From positions 124,001-188,000 of the forward strand of contig JAIWNF010000026.1 in assembly GCA_025093555.1 (NCBI GenBank): a DNA stretch of 64,000 nucleotides. Direction: 5' to 3'. This DNA comes from Circinella umbellata (lineage: Eukaryota > Mucoromycota > Mucoromycetes > Mucorales > Lichtheimiaceae). Shown here in pieces: positions 50,600 through 62,794 of this stretch (position 1 is the stretch's first letter; each line of letters starts with the position of its first letter). The position numbers and the translations under genes were made by a program. The notes below the pieces were generated by a model. That model was not told the origin of the DNA. It saw nothing but the letters and a program-made list of their open reading frames with translations, and did not search any database.

Positions 50600-51646
50600 T
50601 TAGGCTGCCTGAGCGAAATTGAGCCAAGAAAGCTATACGTATTATTAAAAAATATATCATACTTTATTAGCATTAAAGCATGAGTTTTTGTATTATATCG
50701 TTTATATATTATGTTGACTGGACAGAAAAGCGCAAGAAATCAATTAGTCTCAGTAAACAACCACGATGCTACAATCCCTTTGGTCGCTTGAATAGATGAA
50801 TGTTGAAATATGCAACTAATTACGTACTACAATTTCATCACCTTGATTGTTATATCAAAACGTTTGTATACATAATATATATATATATAATATACCTGGT
50901 CAATCATAAAAAAACAGGTTATTTATAACTTCTTACTTTATACAATCGAAGCAACAAGAAGGCCAGCTTGTTCATATAATTGAATCAATCCAAATTTATT
51001 TATCGACCCTTAACGAGTTAAAAAAAGAAGAAAAGAAAAGGAAGGGTTTATGAATGAGAATTGATTTTGCTATCGTTTGTGTGGCGACAAAAAAATTGTA
51101 GAATGGATGTAGATGATAACATACATACAAAAAGTGAAGTGCCCTATGGCTAATTTTTCATCACATTCATTTTACTCACATAACAACTGCTACACTTTTT
51201 ATTATAATATACATTCTCTCATGAATATATAATTTTTTCAATATGTTACTCGCTGATAGTATGTGCAGCTGGGGCTGTAAATCACCCAGGGCTATAACTT
51301 TACAGCCCAATTTTTACAGCGAAGTGGTGAAGCGATGGCTGTAACTTGGGCTTTAAAATTAAAGCCATCGACATAAGGGCTATAAAGTTACAACCCGCAC
51401 TTTCTCTGTATAAAATAATTTTTTTTCTCATTCATCTAAAAATGGAATCAAACGCTCGCTTGCAACATTACTGCTATAGAGTATATCCGTTTCATGAGAT
51501 CAACACTGTTTGAGATTGATGAATTCATTTTTTTTTTTTTTTTTTTTACGAAGAAACAAGTTACAGCACAAAGTTAAAGTCAACCGCTGCGGAAGAGAGG
51601 CTATAAATCTATCAATTGGAAGCTACAGCCCGAAAAAAATCTAAAG
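50600..51646. other. Non-coding stretch inside the repeat island
   Basis: No gene. Most of the right part is the small foldback element (from 51263); the left part is AT-rich, with an (AT)n run near 50877-50890. Confidence 0.5.
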
Positions 51647-51675
51647 TTACAGTTTTTGTAACATCCCCGCTGCAC
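51263..51675. mobile_element. MITE-like foldback element, ~413 bp
   Basis: Begins GTGCAGCTGGGGCTGTAA and ends, in reverse complement, GTGCAGCGGGGATGTTAC, so the ends form a short imperfect TIR. Inside are four or five forms of a GGGCTGTAACTTTA-type unit in both orientations, for example GGGCTATAACTTTACAGCCC (itself palindromic), plus a T run of about 20. No convincing target-site duplication is seen. It overlaps the last codons of the decayed gene. Confidence 0.4.
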
Positions 51676-52574
51676 TTGGTCTGATGAACCCTGTTTCTTT
51701 GATATTTCTGATCCAACTGGTAGCAGATGTACCATTTATGGTATTTGTGGTGGTGAATGACTGCATGTTTGTCTTGTTATTTGCATAACTTGTAAGTGAT
51801 TCCATTTGACACGAATGGCTAGCATCCGAGAGAAAAGTCAGAATCAGTAGTCTTAAACAAAAGAAAATAAACAAGACAAAAAGAAATTACCCGAATAGTA
51901 TGAAGTAGCTGGGCAGCCGGTTCCATCAAGTTAGAAAATCTTGTAGAATTTCCATCAATAGTGCAATTTGCTGCCTTCTGGATTACGTAAGCTCCACTTG
52001 AAACCAGTTCTAATGTTGATACTTCTGCTTCCAACCCTATTCGATTAAATATCTTGAGAAAATTAGAAATAAATGAAGCAAGGGGCAGCATCATTTTTTT
52101 AACCAAAACTATGATCATACCCATTATTTGTACCATGGGCAATGCCAATTCCTTGATGTCTTCTTGCGTCGGCTTCAAAGTCTTGACAAATGTATTTAAC
52201 TGTGCTTTGTTGCATACTATCATTTTGACCTTGTCAGTAAAATATTTGGTGCATTGAACTGATTTCGCAACTCCCCTACGTCCAAGTCGACGGTAGCAAT
52301 ATCGGTTGCCATACACATCAACCTCAAATCCATTTTTCTGGGCCTGATTTGTTGGTTGTCCTTGCCTTTAAAAGTATCAGGTACAGTGTCACCCCTAAAA
52401 TTGATAAAGTTGAAGTCAGTGATTATACACACCGACCTACACCCAATCAAAAAGCCAGTACTTACCACTGAGAAAGAATATCAGCACCTGCCATTATTTT
52501 TTCAATAAGTGGCCCCCAAATTTTAACAATGAGCATTAAAAACTAGGTTATCATATGCATGAAGCTCCACACTA

Positions 52575-53358
52575 CAGTAATTTTTCGTTAAACTGGTACT
52601 CGTTATACCGGTATTTCGCTAAACCTGTAGTATCTCTCAGATATTTTTATATACGTACTTGGTAAAATACCGGTGATTCGTTAAACCGGTATCCAGTGAG
52701 TTTTCTTAAATATTTACCGGATTTATAATAGTATTATTTTATTTTATATTATATGATATTAGGTTTTTTATTGGTAAAATCAGTAATTAACGTTATCTCA
52801 GCTCTTACCTTTGTTTTCAGCCGGATACTTTGTTTCCATAGCAATTAAAAATACACGAATCATTCTTGTCGTCAAAAGGAAGCTTCTCAACATCTTGTTG
52901 ATAACAGTGCCTCTTTTTCGCCGACTTCACACAGACGCTTTTTTTCTTCTTCCTCTACGTACGTACTCCTTCTCAACTTTGTCATGTACTTGTTCATTAC
53001 CATTGGATATGTAATTATGTTGTTGATACAATTCATTTTTACTCATATATTCAACTGCTAACCATGGGTCCATATTAAACACACTTTGTTGTAAATTCAT
53101 TATTAGTCCAATCTCTGGTTCATCGTCACTATTTGAAGAATACACTATTATGATTTTTATCACTAAAAGATTAGCTTATAGTAGCAGCAAAGCTACATTA
53201 TATGCTCTATCATTTTTATCTTATCCGCACAGCTTAGTTATTTACCAATATATTCTACATATTAATACCAGCTGCGTTTCAGTTCGCTAAACCGGTAATT
53301 CGCTAAACGGGTACAAATCCTCACATATATCGAGCACCGGTTTGAAGAATAATTACTG
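52575..53358. mobile_element. Pogo-like TIR pair enclosing an exon of the decayed gene
   Basis: The left end CAGTAATTTTTCGTTAAACT and the reverse complement of the right end CAGTAATTATTCTTCAAACC start with CAGT and agree at about 28 of 34 positions; each is flanked by TA (52573-52574 and 53359-53360). Next to both ends are repeats of the form TTCGCTAAACCGGTA. Between them lies the exon block SVFNMDPWLAVEYMSKNELY (~52930-53160) of the surrounding gene. It is either one 784-bp element or two partial elements in the flanking introns. Confidence 0.55.
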
Positions 53359-54000
53359 TAATAATATATTAGTTCTCTTATCTGATTGCATAGTGTCAAT
53401 CGAATAATGAAAATTAGTATACCTCCTTGTGTCGACGTCGTTGTTGTGGTGCTTTTGTAACAGAATTACGATCACGCAAGTCGTAAGTTTTTCGTTTAAA
53501 CAATTGTTGGCTTATCTTGGCTACCCCTTCTTCGGTTCTTCTGACCACTTCACCTACTATGGCGCATTCCCCCCAGTATTTCTCAGTATCCGCTGAATTG
53601 AGTATCTATATAATACGACCAATAAATAAAAGCTCATAATAGCAAAATAATCGAAAGCAGAAAGAAATATGTTTACTTGCTGATACCGATCGGCTACGAC
53701 TTTCAACGCTTATGAGAAACAGTTATGTTGTGGTCGGGTCAACAGAGATCCAACAGCAGCTTGAAACTGCTTTTCTGCAATAGAACGCTCCTCAAGGCTC
53801 CATTCACCAAAAGTGTAAAATCCTCTTGAAAGATCTTTTTCGTCATAGTTTTCCTCCAAGTAATGCACATAGTCCCTATAAAGAGTGTCAGTATTTTGAA
53901 AAAAAAAATTGACTGATTATCAAAAAATAATTACTCTAGACACCATGCGCTCGCTTCATCAATTTTATCGGAACTAGTTTGCATGAATTGCTTTACTGAA

Positions 54001-54066
54001 GGAACTAAAATGAGTATAGAGAGGAACTAAATTGAGTATAGAAAGAAACTAAAATGAGTATTGAAA
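54001..54066. repeat. Three-copy 22-bp tandem repeat
   Basis: Three head-to-tail copies of a unit close to GGAACTAAAATGAGTATAGA, with one to three differences each, inside an intron-like gap of the decayed gene. Confidence 0.85.
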
Positions 54067-55080
54067 AGAAAGGCTTTAACGTAAAAACGCGTCTAATAAA
54101 AGTTTTATATGCAGCTAAAAATCACAAATCACCAAATTTTTGGCCCGGATAAGATGTATGAGACAAAAAAAATTAATTGTTCTCAATTAGGAAATGACCC
54201 TAGTAGCGAGATTATTCTATTGTAAAATGATTAATTGTGGGTTGGAACTTATAACTATTTAAAAAATAAAATGATAATAATAACTAGCTGTTTGTCATAC
54301 TTACTGTAAATATAATATTTGACCAAATTCTATTGCAGCTACAGTTAACACTTTCGAAGACGTACTTATCACTTCAAATAAACTCGTTCCATAGCACTGG
54401 ATTCAATGGCAGTAGTTCGACTAATGGTAGATTCATTATTAATGGTCCGGTTGTTAACAATGTTCTTGGTAGCACTAACATAAGTGGAATTTTCATCTCC
54501 ACACACGCAATCATGAACTCTCCGTTAGATTTTCTCCTGGCATTAGAATTTCTTCCTTCTGTTTTTTCTCCCACGTCTTTTTATTATTGGAGTTATATTC
54601 CATTGTGACGCTATTGAACCAATCCATGACACCAGTAACTTTTTTTTAATAATGACGCTAATAAAGTAATAATGTATGAACTTTTTTCTCTCTTATGCTT
54701 TATGCTTACCTGTTTAAATCTCAGCAACATGTCATAGTCAAAGGTGATTGGGTAAATCCAAACGTCATAGTCTTTTTTTATTGGCTTTTGCTGCCTCATT
54801 CACTTTAGCCGTGCCCAAATTTTTTGTAAATTCCGATATGAAAAATAGTGCCAGCGTTGATAACAACCACTTCTACTATCTCACGAAAGTTTAAGTCATG
54901 GGTACTTCTGGGGCATAGTTTAGTTTGGCAATCTGAACTGTGTGCCTGAACACAGGTCTAGTAGGTGGCTGATTCAGCGGTACCCACACGTCGACCGACT
55001 GTTTTTTTCCGTTGCTTTGAAATTGACCACAAGTAGTCAGTACTTTGCCAGGTGCTTTAGACGACAGCTCTAGACCAGTT

Positions 55081-56022
55081 GTTTGTACACTGCGTATGTA
55101 TTTGTTGTTTGTTTCCGTCGAACAAAAACACGATTGATTAAAGGTAACTACTATTATTTTGGAAAGAGCTTGTATTCTTGCTATTGTTCTTCTTTATTGA
55201 TAACTTTGACTTACTTCTTTATGTTATTGGTTTTGCGGTATGTCATTAGGTGGATTACACACGCTTCTCTCCAGAACATTTTTTATGTAGCATGGAAATA
55301 TGTCTGAATGCGTTACGTAGCTAGGCAATAGAAATTCCTGAATAACTAGTAAGAACGTGCTCTTTACAAACAACAATTGATAAGGATGTGAATGTATGTA
55401 AACTGTTATTTTTATCTCTAGCGATGATCCCAAAATTTTCTATTCACTACAGGATATTCCAACGAGCCTTCTTCTAATATATAAATGAAAAGTGGATTAT
55501 ATTGGACGTGCTGCCAACGAACCGCCATCTTTTTATTTCCTTTTTTTGTATGAGCGCAAGACAAGAGTAAAGTTACCGTAATCTATTATATATACGGATA
55601 ACATCTTTTCAAGAAACAAGATTGGAATGATGCTAGGCCAAGAGTAGCGCAATTTACTTCTTATTAACGCTTACAAGGAACCTTGACGACAGGTATTACA
55701 AAACATGACAATAAAACTCACTGTTATTTTTATTATATTTATAGATTGCTATAGCAAAAAGCAAGGCGAGAACAAATCTACGATGATAAGAGGAGGAAGG
55801 GAGGTGTATAATCGCACACACAAAAAATGCGATAGTGTATTCATACAGTGCTTCGTCAACTCATTGCAACCCGTTGCTCGCTTATATATAAAACAAAGAA
55901 TACGCCAGTTACAGGACACCAACTATGTAAAAATTCATAATCTCCATAATAAAATATTACATTATATAATACATTTGTTTCATCAAAGTATTTTCCAATG
56001 ACATGGTTCAGGTTTAGTTTAG
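55081..56022. other. Non-coding stretch inside the repeat island
   Basis: No supported gene. It may contain the lost 5' exons of the decayed gene but no clear start was found. Open frames are short and unrelated to anything I recognise. Confidence 0.45.
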
Positions 56023-56564
56023 TTTGAAAACGTGGCACATTTTCAAAAACCGGTTCTACCTGTTCAAGGTAGAATGAAACCACCAAATAATGGGATGGAA
56101 CAAGCCTGCCTTGATCTTTACAATGGACCCCTTTGCTTTATTTTATCTTTATGTTCATGTCCAGAACAACTTTATGACGAGCTTTTGCTTATGTTTTTTT
56201 TGCGTCGGTCTTCCTTACAATCTTCACTTTAAATTTTTTTTATCTAGGTACGTACCTTTTTTATATACTCGATATTAGAGACATCATATATGCCAACTTT
56301 ATGATTATTATGAGCAAAATTAACTTTGTGTGTACTTTTTTGTAACAACACCTTGCTATGTTCAAATCATATACGTACCTGTGGAATGTGTACCAAAATA
56401 TATTTAGGCCTGATAAGTCGTCAATAAGTTCTAATAATAAATTCAAGTAGCATTTGATCCTACAACATTCTCTTCTCTATTTGCGTTTCTTTGAAGTACA
56501 GGGAAGATGTTGTAGCAAGAGTTACAATCTATGACTGCCTTCAAAATTTAATAATTCTGCCATC
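56023..56564 (+). repeat. Right copy of the ~535-bp inverted repeat
   Basis: Inverted partner of 50072-50599, oriented so that the two inner ends face each other across 5.4 kb. The outer end CTGCCATC (56557-56564) corresponds to GATGGCAG at 50072. Similarity stops abruptly at both inner and outer ends, as expected for defined element borders. No clear target-site duplication is visible in the flanks. Confidence 0.88.
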
Positions 56565-57010
56565 ATACGTAACAATATAACATAAATTTACAATCAGTTG
56601 ACATAGGTTCGGTAATAAAAATAAACTACGTGTTTCCAACTTTATTATTGTTATTGTTGTTATTATTTTAATAGTATTAATAAAGTTATGCGGTTTGTAA
56701 AAATAGATTCAGAGCTAGTAGTGATAATTTGACGATCTCATAATTTAATATAAATATGTTGTGCAAAAAAAAAAATATAGTAACAATTTTTGACAGCTTA
56801 TGAGAAATATAAATAAAATAATGCTATGAAACAGCATGCGGAACTGGAATATGGTTTGACCTGCAACGCCGAGAAAAAAGTGCCAAGCGTAAAAAACTCA
56901 AAAAAGCTCAGACCTTTTCCTTTTCTTTTCTTCCTTTTCTTTCTTCTACCTTTCTTTTATACTCTATAGTTTTTTTCTTTCTTTTCTCCTTATATAACTC
57001 ATAAGATAAA
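56565..57010. other. Intergenic, VPS27 upstream region
   Basis: 446 bp. The last ~80 bp before the VPS27 start are pyrimidine-rich (CTTTTCTTTTCTTCCTTTTC). No gene is seen. Confidence 0.5.
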
Positions 57011-59609
57011 ATGGTTTCTTTATGGTGGGGACAAAGTGCATTAGACGAGCTCATTGGTAAGTTGTATTTACTAATAGACTATTGTCTCACATAACTATAT
57101 AACAACTGACACTTTATAATTGTTATTATTATACAGCAAAAGCAACCTCGGAATTCTTACCAGCTGGACAAGAAGATCTTGCTTTACATCTCGAAATTAG
57201 TGATCAAATTCGTAGTAAAAAAGTGAATGCTAAGGATGCCATGCGGTCACTTAAGAGACGGTTGGAGCACACAAACCCTAATGTTCAAATGTCTACTTTA
57301 TCGGTATGTTACCATTCTTTTTTCTTTTATCATAAAGCTCCCCCCCTTTCACAAAATTCATGATAACTTTTGTTGTTGTTATCATTTCTAACATTATGTA
57401 TACGATATGATAGCTTGTGGATACCTGTGTTAAAAATAGTGGTGACCAATTTGTTAGAGAAGTCGCTAGTAGAGAATTTATGGATCAGTTAACATCGATG
57501 GCAAGATCACCGGTAATTTTATATGCATAAAACTAAAAAGAAAAACTGGAAAGGAGGGAATTAAACGGATATAAACAATTTGAAAGAGAGAAACAAAGGG
57601 AGAAAAAGGGAGGTTATTAACTAAAAGAAACTTATTAAAAAAAAGCAATACTGTTCTCACAATCGAGTATCATCATTATGTTATTTTTATAATAGGCGGG
57701 GTGTAATCCAGATGTTAAGAATAAGATTTTGTCAATTATTCAAACATGGAGTCTTGCTGCAAAGGGGAATCCAGCCTTGGCCTATATCACAGATACTCAT
57801 CGATTATTACAAGCCGAAGGTCATGTTTTCCCTCCAATGAATGCCGCTGTTGATTCTATTTTTTTAGAGACATCTGCTGTAAGTTAATTTAAGATTTAGT
57901 TTTAAGATGGGGGCGGTTTAAGAAGCAACAAATATCTGCATAAATTTACATGTGGATGATAAAAGGGTAGACTAATAATATTGTTTGTAATTCTTTATTT
58001 ATTTATTTTTTGTATAATGAAATAATAGCCACCTGAATGGTCTGATTCCGATGTTTGTGAACGTTGCAGAACAGCGTTTACCATGACAAACAGAAAGGTA
58101 AAAATGAAATTCAATGTTATATATTTATATAAGAAACGCTAAGAAAGAAAAAATCGGTATTAACCAGTAAGTGAATCTATGTATGTGACAAATATATTTA
58201 GCATCATTGCCGACAATGTGGCAAGACATTTTGTCAAGAATGTTCAGCAAAAACTATGACATTACCTCATTTAGGTATTGACGAAGAAGTACGTGTATGT
58301 GATGGATGTCATATCAAGTTGAAATTGGCCAAAGCTGCAAAGAAAAATGTATTACCACCGTTACCATTTTCACCTCCATCACAAGCAACAGCTGTACCAC
58401 AACCGTCATATCAACAGCATAACGCACCATCATCTCAATCAGTTCCTACTTCAGGCACAGTACCTCCTTCTGGCGCTGAAGAAGATTTTGATGAGGATAT
58501 GAAAAAAGCAATTGAAATGTCATTGAAGGAAGCAGAGCAACAAAAGAATTTTGGTAGAGGTTATACCCCATCCCAACAACCATCTAAATCTACACCAACT
58601 ACAACCACAACAACAACTACTCCTGCTGCTCAGGTTAGTAGGGAGCAAAGGATGGAAAAGTTGGGAATCAAGTGTACTTGCTAAGATGGAGTATATTATA
58701 TCATTGTACTAATAACAAAACTAATAATAATGATAGGCCAATCAAGAAGAAGAGGAAGATCCAGAACTTGCAGCTGCAATTGCTGCCTCATTGCGTGAAA
58801 TGCAATTATCATCGACTACAACTAAATCAAGTGACTGGGAACAAAGAGCGCTTCAACCTAATCCAGATGACATTTCTCGAGTAGAAATGGAAAATGTTGA
58901 ATTATTCTCTACCTTAATTGAACGTATTCATGCACGTGGTGGAGACATATCCAATGATCCTCAAATCAATAAGCTATATACACAAATTGGCGCATTACAA
59001 CCTAAATTAGTCAAGACATTGGCCGATGTGATCAATAAGCATAAAATTCTGGTAACTTTGAATGACAAGATGAATGCTGCTGTAAAAGCATATGATCGTT
59101 TGTTGGAGGAACGTGTTGCAGGAGCTTATAATCGATCATCCAATATCCCGTCATCATCTTATTATACAAATCCAGTCCATCAAGCTGGTTATCCACATGC
59201 TCCTCCAGCCATGACACCACAAACCGAACACGCTCATGTATCTGTATACCCTCAACAACCTTCTGTCATAAATAATGGTGGATATCAACAACAATCATAT
59301 AATAATACATCTGAAGCTGTAGGATATCCACCTACTAACGCCAATTATCATATTCCCTCCGCTCCTGCTCCAGAATTTCAAGGACATGGATATTCCCCAG
59401 CTGAAAATCCTGCACAACAAGACCAAGCTTATCCACCACCACCACAATCACAACAGCAGGATCAAAGTAGTTATTATTATCCACAACAACAATCTCAACA
59501 ACCTCAGCAACAGCAACCAATGTATGGTTATCAGCCATCACCACAGCAACATGCTCCTGTTCAAAAGCAACCAGTTGTTGAAGATTCTCCTCTAATTGAT
59601 CTTTCGTAA
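57011..59609 (+). CDS. VPS27: ESCRT-0 subunit VPS27
   Basis: Endosomal sorting protein that binds PI3P and ubiquitin and recruits ESCRT-I. Exons: 57011-57056, 57137-57303, 57414-57512, 57696-57878, 58029-58097, 58202-58633, 58737-59609; 622 aa. VHS domain at residues ~5-145 ([40 protein letters not shown]). FYVE domain at ~167-225 with [21 protein letters not shown] and RVCDGC. Two ubiquitin-interacting motifs: [16 protein letters not shown] (~283) and [15 protein letters not shown] (~338). A GAT-like helical region (~370-450) for Hse1 binding follows. The C-terminus is Pro/Gln/Tyr-rich and ends LIDLS, a clathrin box. All phases close. Confidence 0.95.
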
Positions 59610-60304
59610 ATAAAGGAAAATTAACTTTCTAATTTGGGTAATTACCTTAAAATAAAATGAAGTGAATTGTTTATAATGTTTTCATATCCATTTTATAAAG
59701 TAATTTCATATATATTTTTTGGTATCAACGATAGTAATACATTCATTAATAATAGTAAAAATTCTCCTTATCTTTTTTTTACAAAACTTTTAATATCAAT
59801 TGGTTAGGGTAAATTGTAAATTGTAAACTGGGAATATGATTAAATATATAGCTTTCAGCTAGAAAGGACCGTTGTAGTTAGCTGCTTTTTTTTTCATTAT
59901 CACGCTAAACATAAAATACCACGTACTCATTAGAGCCGGATAATCTTGTAAGCTAAATACTTTACCACGATTACCAGCCTTTTTCACTTTTGTTACTAAA
60001 CAAACTGACTCGGAATCGTATACCGACATTGTTCAATGCGGAGAACGAGTTTTCCCGTACCTCTTTTTTTTCCGCTGTTCCTTCTCAAATTATATCGAAT
60101 TAAACGATACAACAAACGAACGTAAAGCAAAAAGCTTATAAGTAAAAGTGGAGGAGACCTACCATCCAATTATATATCCTATTTTCTCTTACTCTGTTTT
60201 TCCTTACTATCACCACTATTACCTTTCCAGTTCTGTTTTTTTTATCTCCTTTATTTCTACCCTTCTATTATTAGTTGTAGTGTGGCGAAAAATCCTTTCG
60301 TTAA
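59610..60304. other. Intergenic, VPS27 terminator and MTC6 promoter
   Basis: 695 bp between two plus-strand genes. AT-rich near VPS27, more mixed near 59930-60130. Pyrimidine-rich stretches precede the MTC6 start. No gene is seen. Confidence 0.5.
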
Positions 60305-62022
60305 ATGAGGCCTAATGTTGTTATTGTATTATTATGGTTGGTTCTCATTTATACATTCGATTTCACCACAGCATTCTTTTTCAACAAACGACTTAAGCTA
60401 CCAAATACATATTCCGGTAATACGCCTTATAAAGGCCTTGGCTTTGACTCTACGAACATTACTGTGCCATTACGTACCCAACGTGATATTGGACTCAATG
60501 TCACCATTGATCGTTGGTTATGGCCTGCCATTGATTTAAAAGCGGGTTATTTCGGTAATGACTACTCAGCACAAAAACTAAGTCATGTTGAAGAATTAAT
60601 GTATATGGGATATCGACGCCTGGTAGTAGATCTTTATTGGGACCCAGATAGACATACATGGCAATTATGTCCGGACAAATTACCTTCTCTATCTATTTCT
60701 CAAAAAAGTAAACGAACCAACAATAATAATAATGAGAATAGAATGGTACATACTGCTGCTCCTCCTCCAACGACAACAGAAAAATTATCACCATCGTCAC
60801 TGAGAAAAAGTCATAATGGTGTCAATTCACTTCCTACATTATCTACCGGATATACTGGACATACCGTCAATAAACTTGTACCCCTTTCACAAGAAGACGT
60901 CAATATTGGTCAATACAAATGTGCACCATGGTATACATTTCAACATTTCATGGATTCAGTCAATTATTATATAACAGCAACCGATATTTTAACAGCCCCA
61001 GCAGATACAAATCTTTTGTTTCTTATACTTAATTTACATCAGCTCCAAGGTAACAACAATAACGATAGTAATAATAATAATGATGATGGAGAAAATGAAA
61101 GTTTGCGTGATATTTTACGATCAGCCATTGATTCAACATATCGTAACACCTCACGATTCTATACACCCGACGATTTAATTCATGACCGACATAACCTAAC
61201 CGCATCCTTTGGTTTAACCGGCGAAGAAGATCAACAAATCATCGTTGATCCGGCAACGGGAGCAATAGCCTCAGATTCAGCTTGGCCCACTTTTATTTAT
61301 CTAATGCAACGAGATATTCAATTACTTGTTGGGTTTGGTTCAATTGATCTGCCCAGTGATACCAACTATAAATATTTAGAACAAGACAAAAGTACAATAT
61401 TTAATTCGACTCAATTGGGCGCTGGTTGGTACATGAATCAGATCAATTTGACTGGTATGGAAGCGATGCATTGGGAAGATTGTGCAAGACCTGCAAACAA
61501 TACATTTGTGTTACCGATGGAAAATAACGAAACGAGTGTATCATCGCCATCTTTCCAACAACCTGAACCTGATGACACTGTGTTATCTTGGTCTTGGATT
61601 TATATGAACGATCATGGTAATAATCCCGGATTTTCGTATAATACAACACTGAAAGCGGTAAGAAGACAAAACGAACCTCATCCCAATCTGGTATCGAGGT
61701 TACACAAGCTTATTTAATTGTTTTTATGTTTTTTTCTGAGTTGCATGAATTTATATATTTTATTATTTAGGTGCAATGTGGTTATTCACCTTATTTTCTA
61801 AAAAATAATTATACCGATGATCATAATGCAGATTATTCTGTTAATGATACAGCTCATTTAAGTGATAATATATTGGGAACCATATGGTCATGGGATAGTG
61901 GTGAGCCAAAAATAAGTAGTAATCCACATTGTGCTATGATACAACGATGGAATGGTCGATGGCGAGCTGGCGATTGTACTGAATTACTTCGAGTATCTTG
62001 TCGTCATAAAAATAATCCCAAT

Positions 62023-62054
<32 letters not shown>

Positions 62055-62794
62055 CAAGAGAAAAAGACTATTATTTCCTGGCATACTATTAACTATAGAG
62101 AAATTGATTTTATTATTTATCTTTGTTTAGTGGATACTTACACAAACCTATGTATCCTACGATCGAGCATTTTCTGCCTGTCCTGATGATTATGTGTTTG
62201 ATTGTCCAAGAATAGCACAGCAAAACCGAATGTTATTTCAGGAATTACAATTAGATCTTTCACAAAATGCTCCTCAAGGTGACGAAATAAATGATCTATT
62301 TCATCATTTATTTTGGATTAATTTGAATTCTGGAAACAACGGGAGTTGTTGGGTGGTTGGTCTATTTTCCAATTGTTGGTGGTTAACTGATGTAAAGTAT
62401 ATAATTTTTTTATCACTCTTATATTATGAGAAACTATTTGAAATACTAACTCGATTGTTTTTCTATATATATCAAAAATAAAAATATACATATACCAGAA
62501 TGTAAATCTTTTTCAAAAATTAATTCGAACATCAGCTGTAGCAGGTGTTATTGTTTTGATATTAGTTGGAATATTCGCTTGGATTAAATGTGCTCGTTGG
62601 TGGCGTTATCGTAAATCACGAATACGCAAAAACTTTATTAAAGATCTGCTGGCCAGACGTGAATATACTACTGTACCCGTAAGTTTTTATTTTATTTATT
62701 TTATTTCTTGTAGTTCCCTTAAAAAATTGGCATCACTATGTAATACATATATCTAATTGTAATTTTTTACCCGCTTCTCTTCTAATAGGCCTGA
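60305..62794 (+). CDS. MTC6: MTC6-like membrane protein (maintenance of telomere capping 6)
   Basis: Exons: 60305-61657, 61771-62025, 62131-62391, 62499-62678, 62789-62794; 684 aa. An N-terminal signal peptide (VVIVLLWLVLIYTFDFTTAF) is followed by a large lumenal/extracellular region with many N-glycosylation sequons. The MTC6 core is recognisable: GLNVTIDRWLWPAIDLKAGY, YMGYRRLVVDLYWD, WYTFQHFMDSVNYYI, WPTFIYLMQRDIQLLVGFG, MHWEDCARP, VLSWSWIYMND and CGYSPYF. A Cys-rich C-terminal region follows (RVSCRHKNNPNKW, FSACPDDYVFDCP). A single membrane span (AVAGVIVLILVGIFAWIKC, ~636-655) precedes a short basic tail. The last exon codes only Ala and stop. The yeast gene was named from a cdc13 genetic screen; its molecular role is unclear. 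Confidence 0.88.

Larger units (their letters stand above)
51647..55080 (-). pseudogene. Decayed multi-exon gene of a repetitive, uncharacterised fungal family
   Basis: Exon-like blocks on the minus strand in order: ELSSKAPGKVLTTCGQFQS with VDVWVPLNQP (~54960-55080), FREIVEVVVINAGTIFHIGI, YDVWIYPITFDYDMLLRFKQ (~54715), VTGVMDWFNSVTMEYN (~54630), FMQTSSDKIDEASAWCLE, YVHYLEENYDEKDLSRGFYT, ILNSADTEKYWGECAIVGEV (~53600), SVFNMDPWLAVEYMSKNELY (~53060), IWGPLIEKIMAGADILSQW (~52500), MDLRLMCMATDIATVDLDVG, AQLNTFVKTLKPTQEDIKEL and a C-terminal block ending SAAGMLQKL. Most blocks have plausible GT/AG edges. Frameshifts near 52250, 54525 and 54825-54845 and an in-frame stop near 53710 break it. The layout recalls a large Mucorales family of unknown function; that is from memory and unverified. 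Confidence 0.65.

Noticed and set aside
56032..56278. Open frame beginning MAHFQKPVLPVQG in the right inverted repeat
   Set aside because: A similar frame exists in the left copy, but it has no start or splice support and can be explained by the repeat identity; noted under the repeat instead of as a gene.
50072..56564. LTR retrotransposon interpretation of the repeat pair
   Set aside because: The two long repeats are inverted, not direct, and no reverse transcriptase, integrase, primer-binding site or polypurine tract was seen between them.
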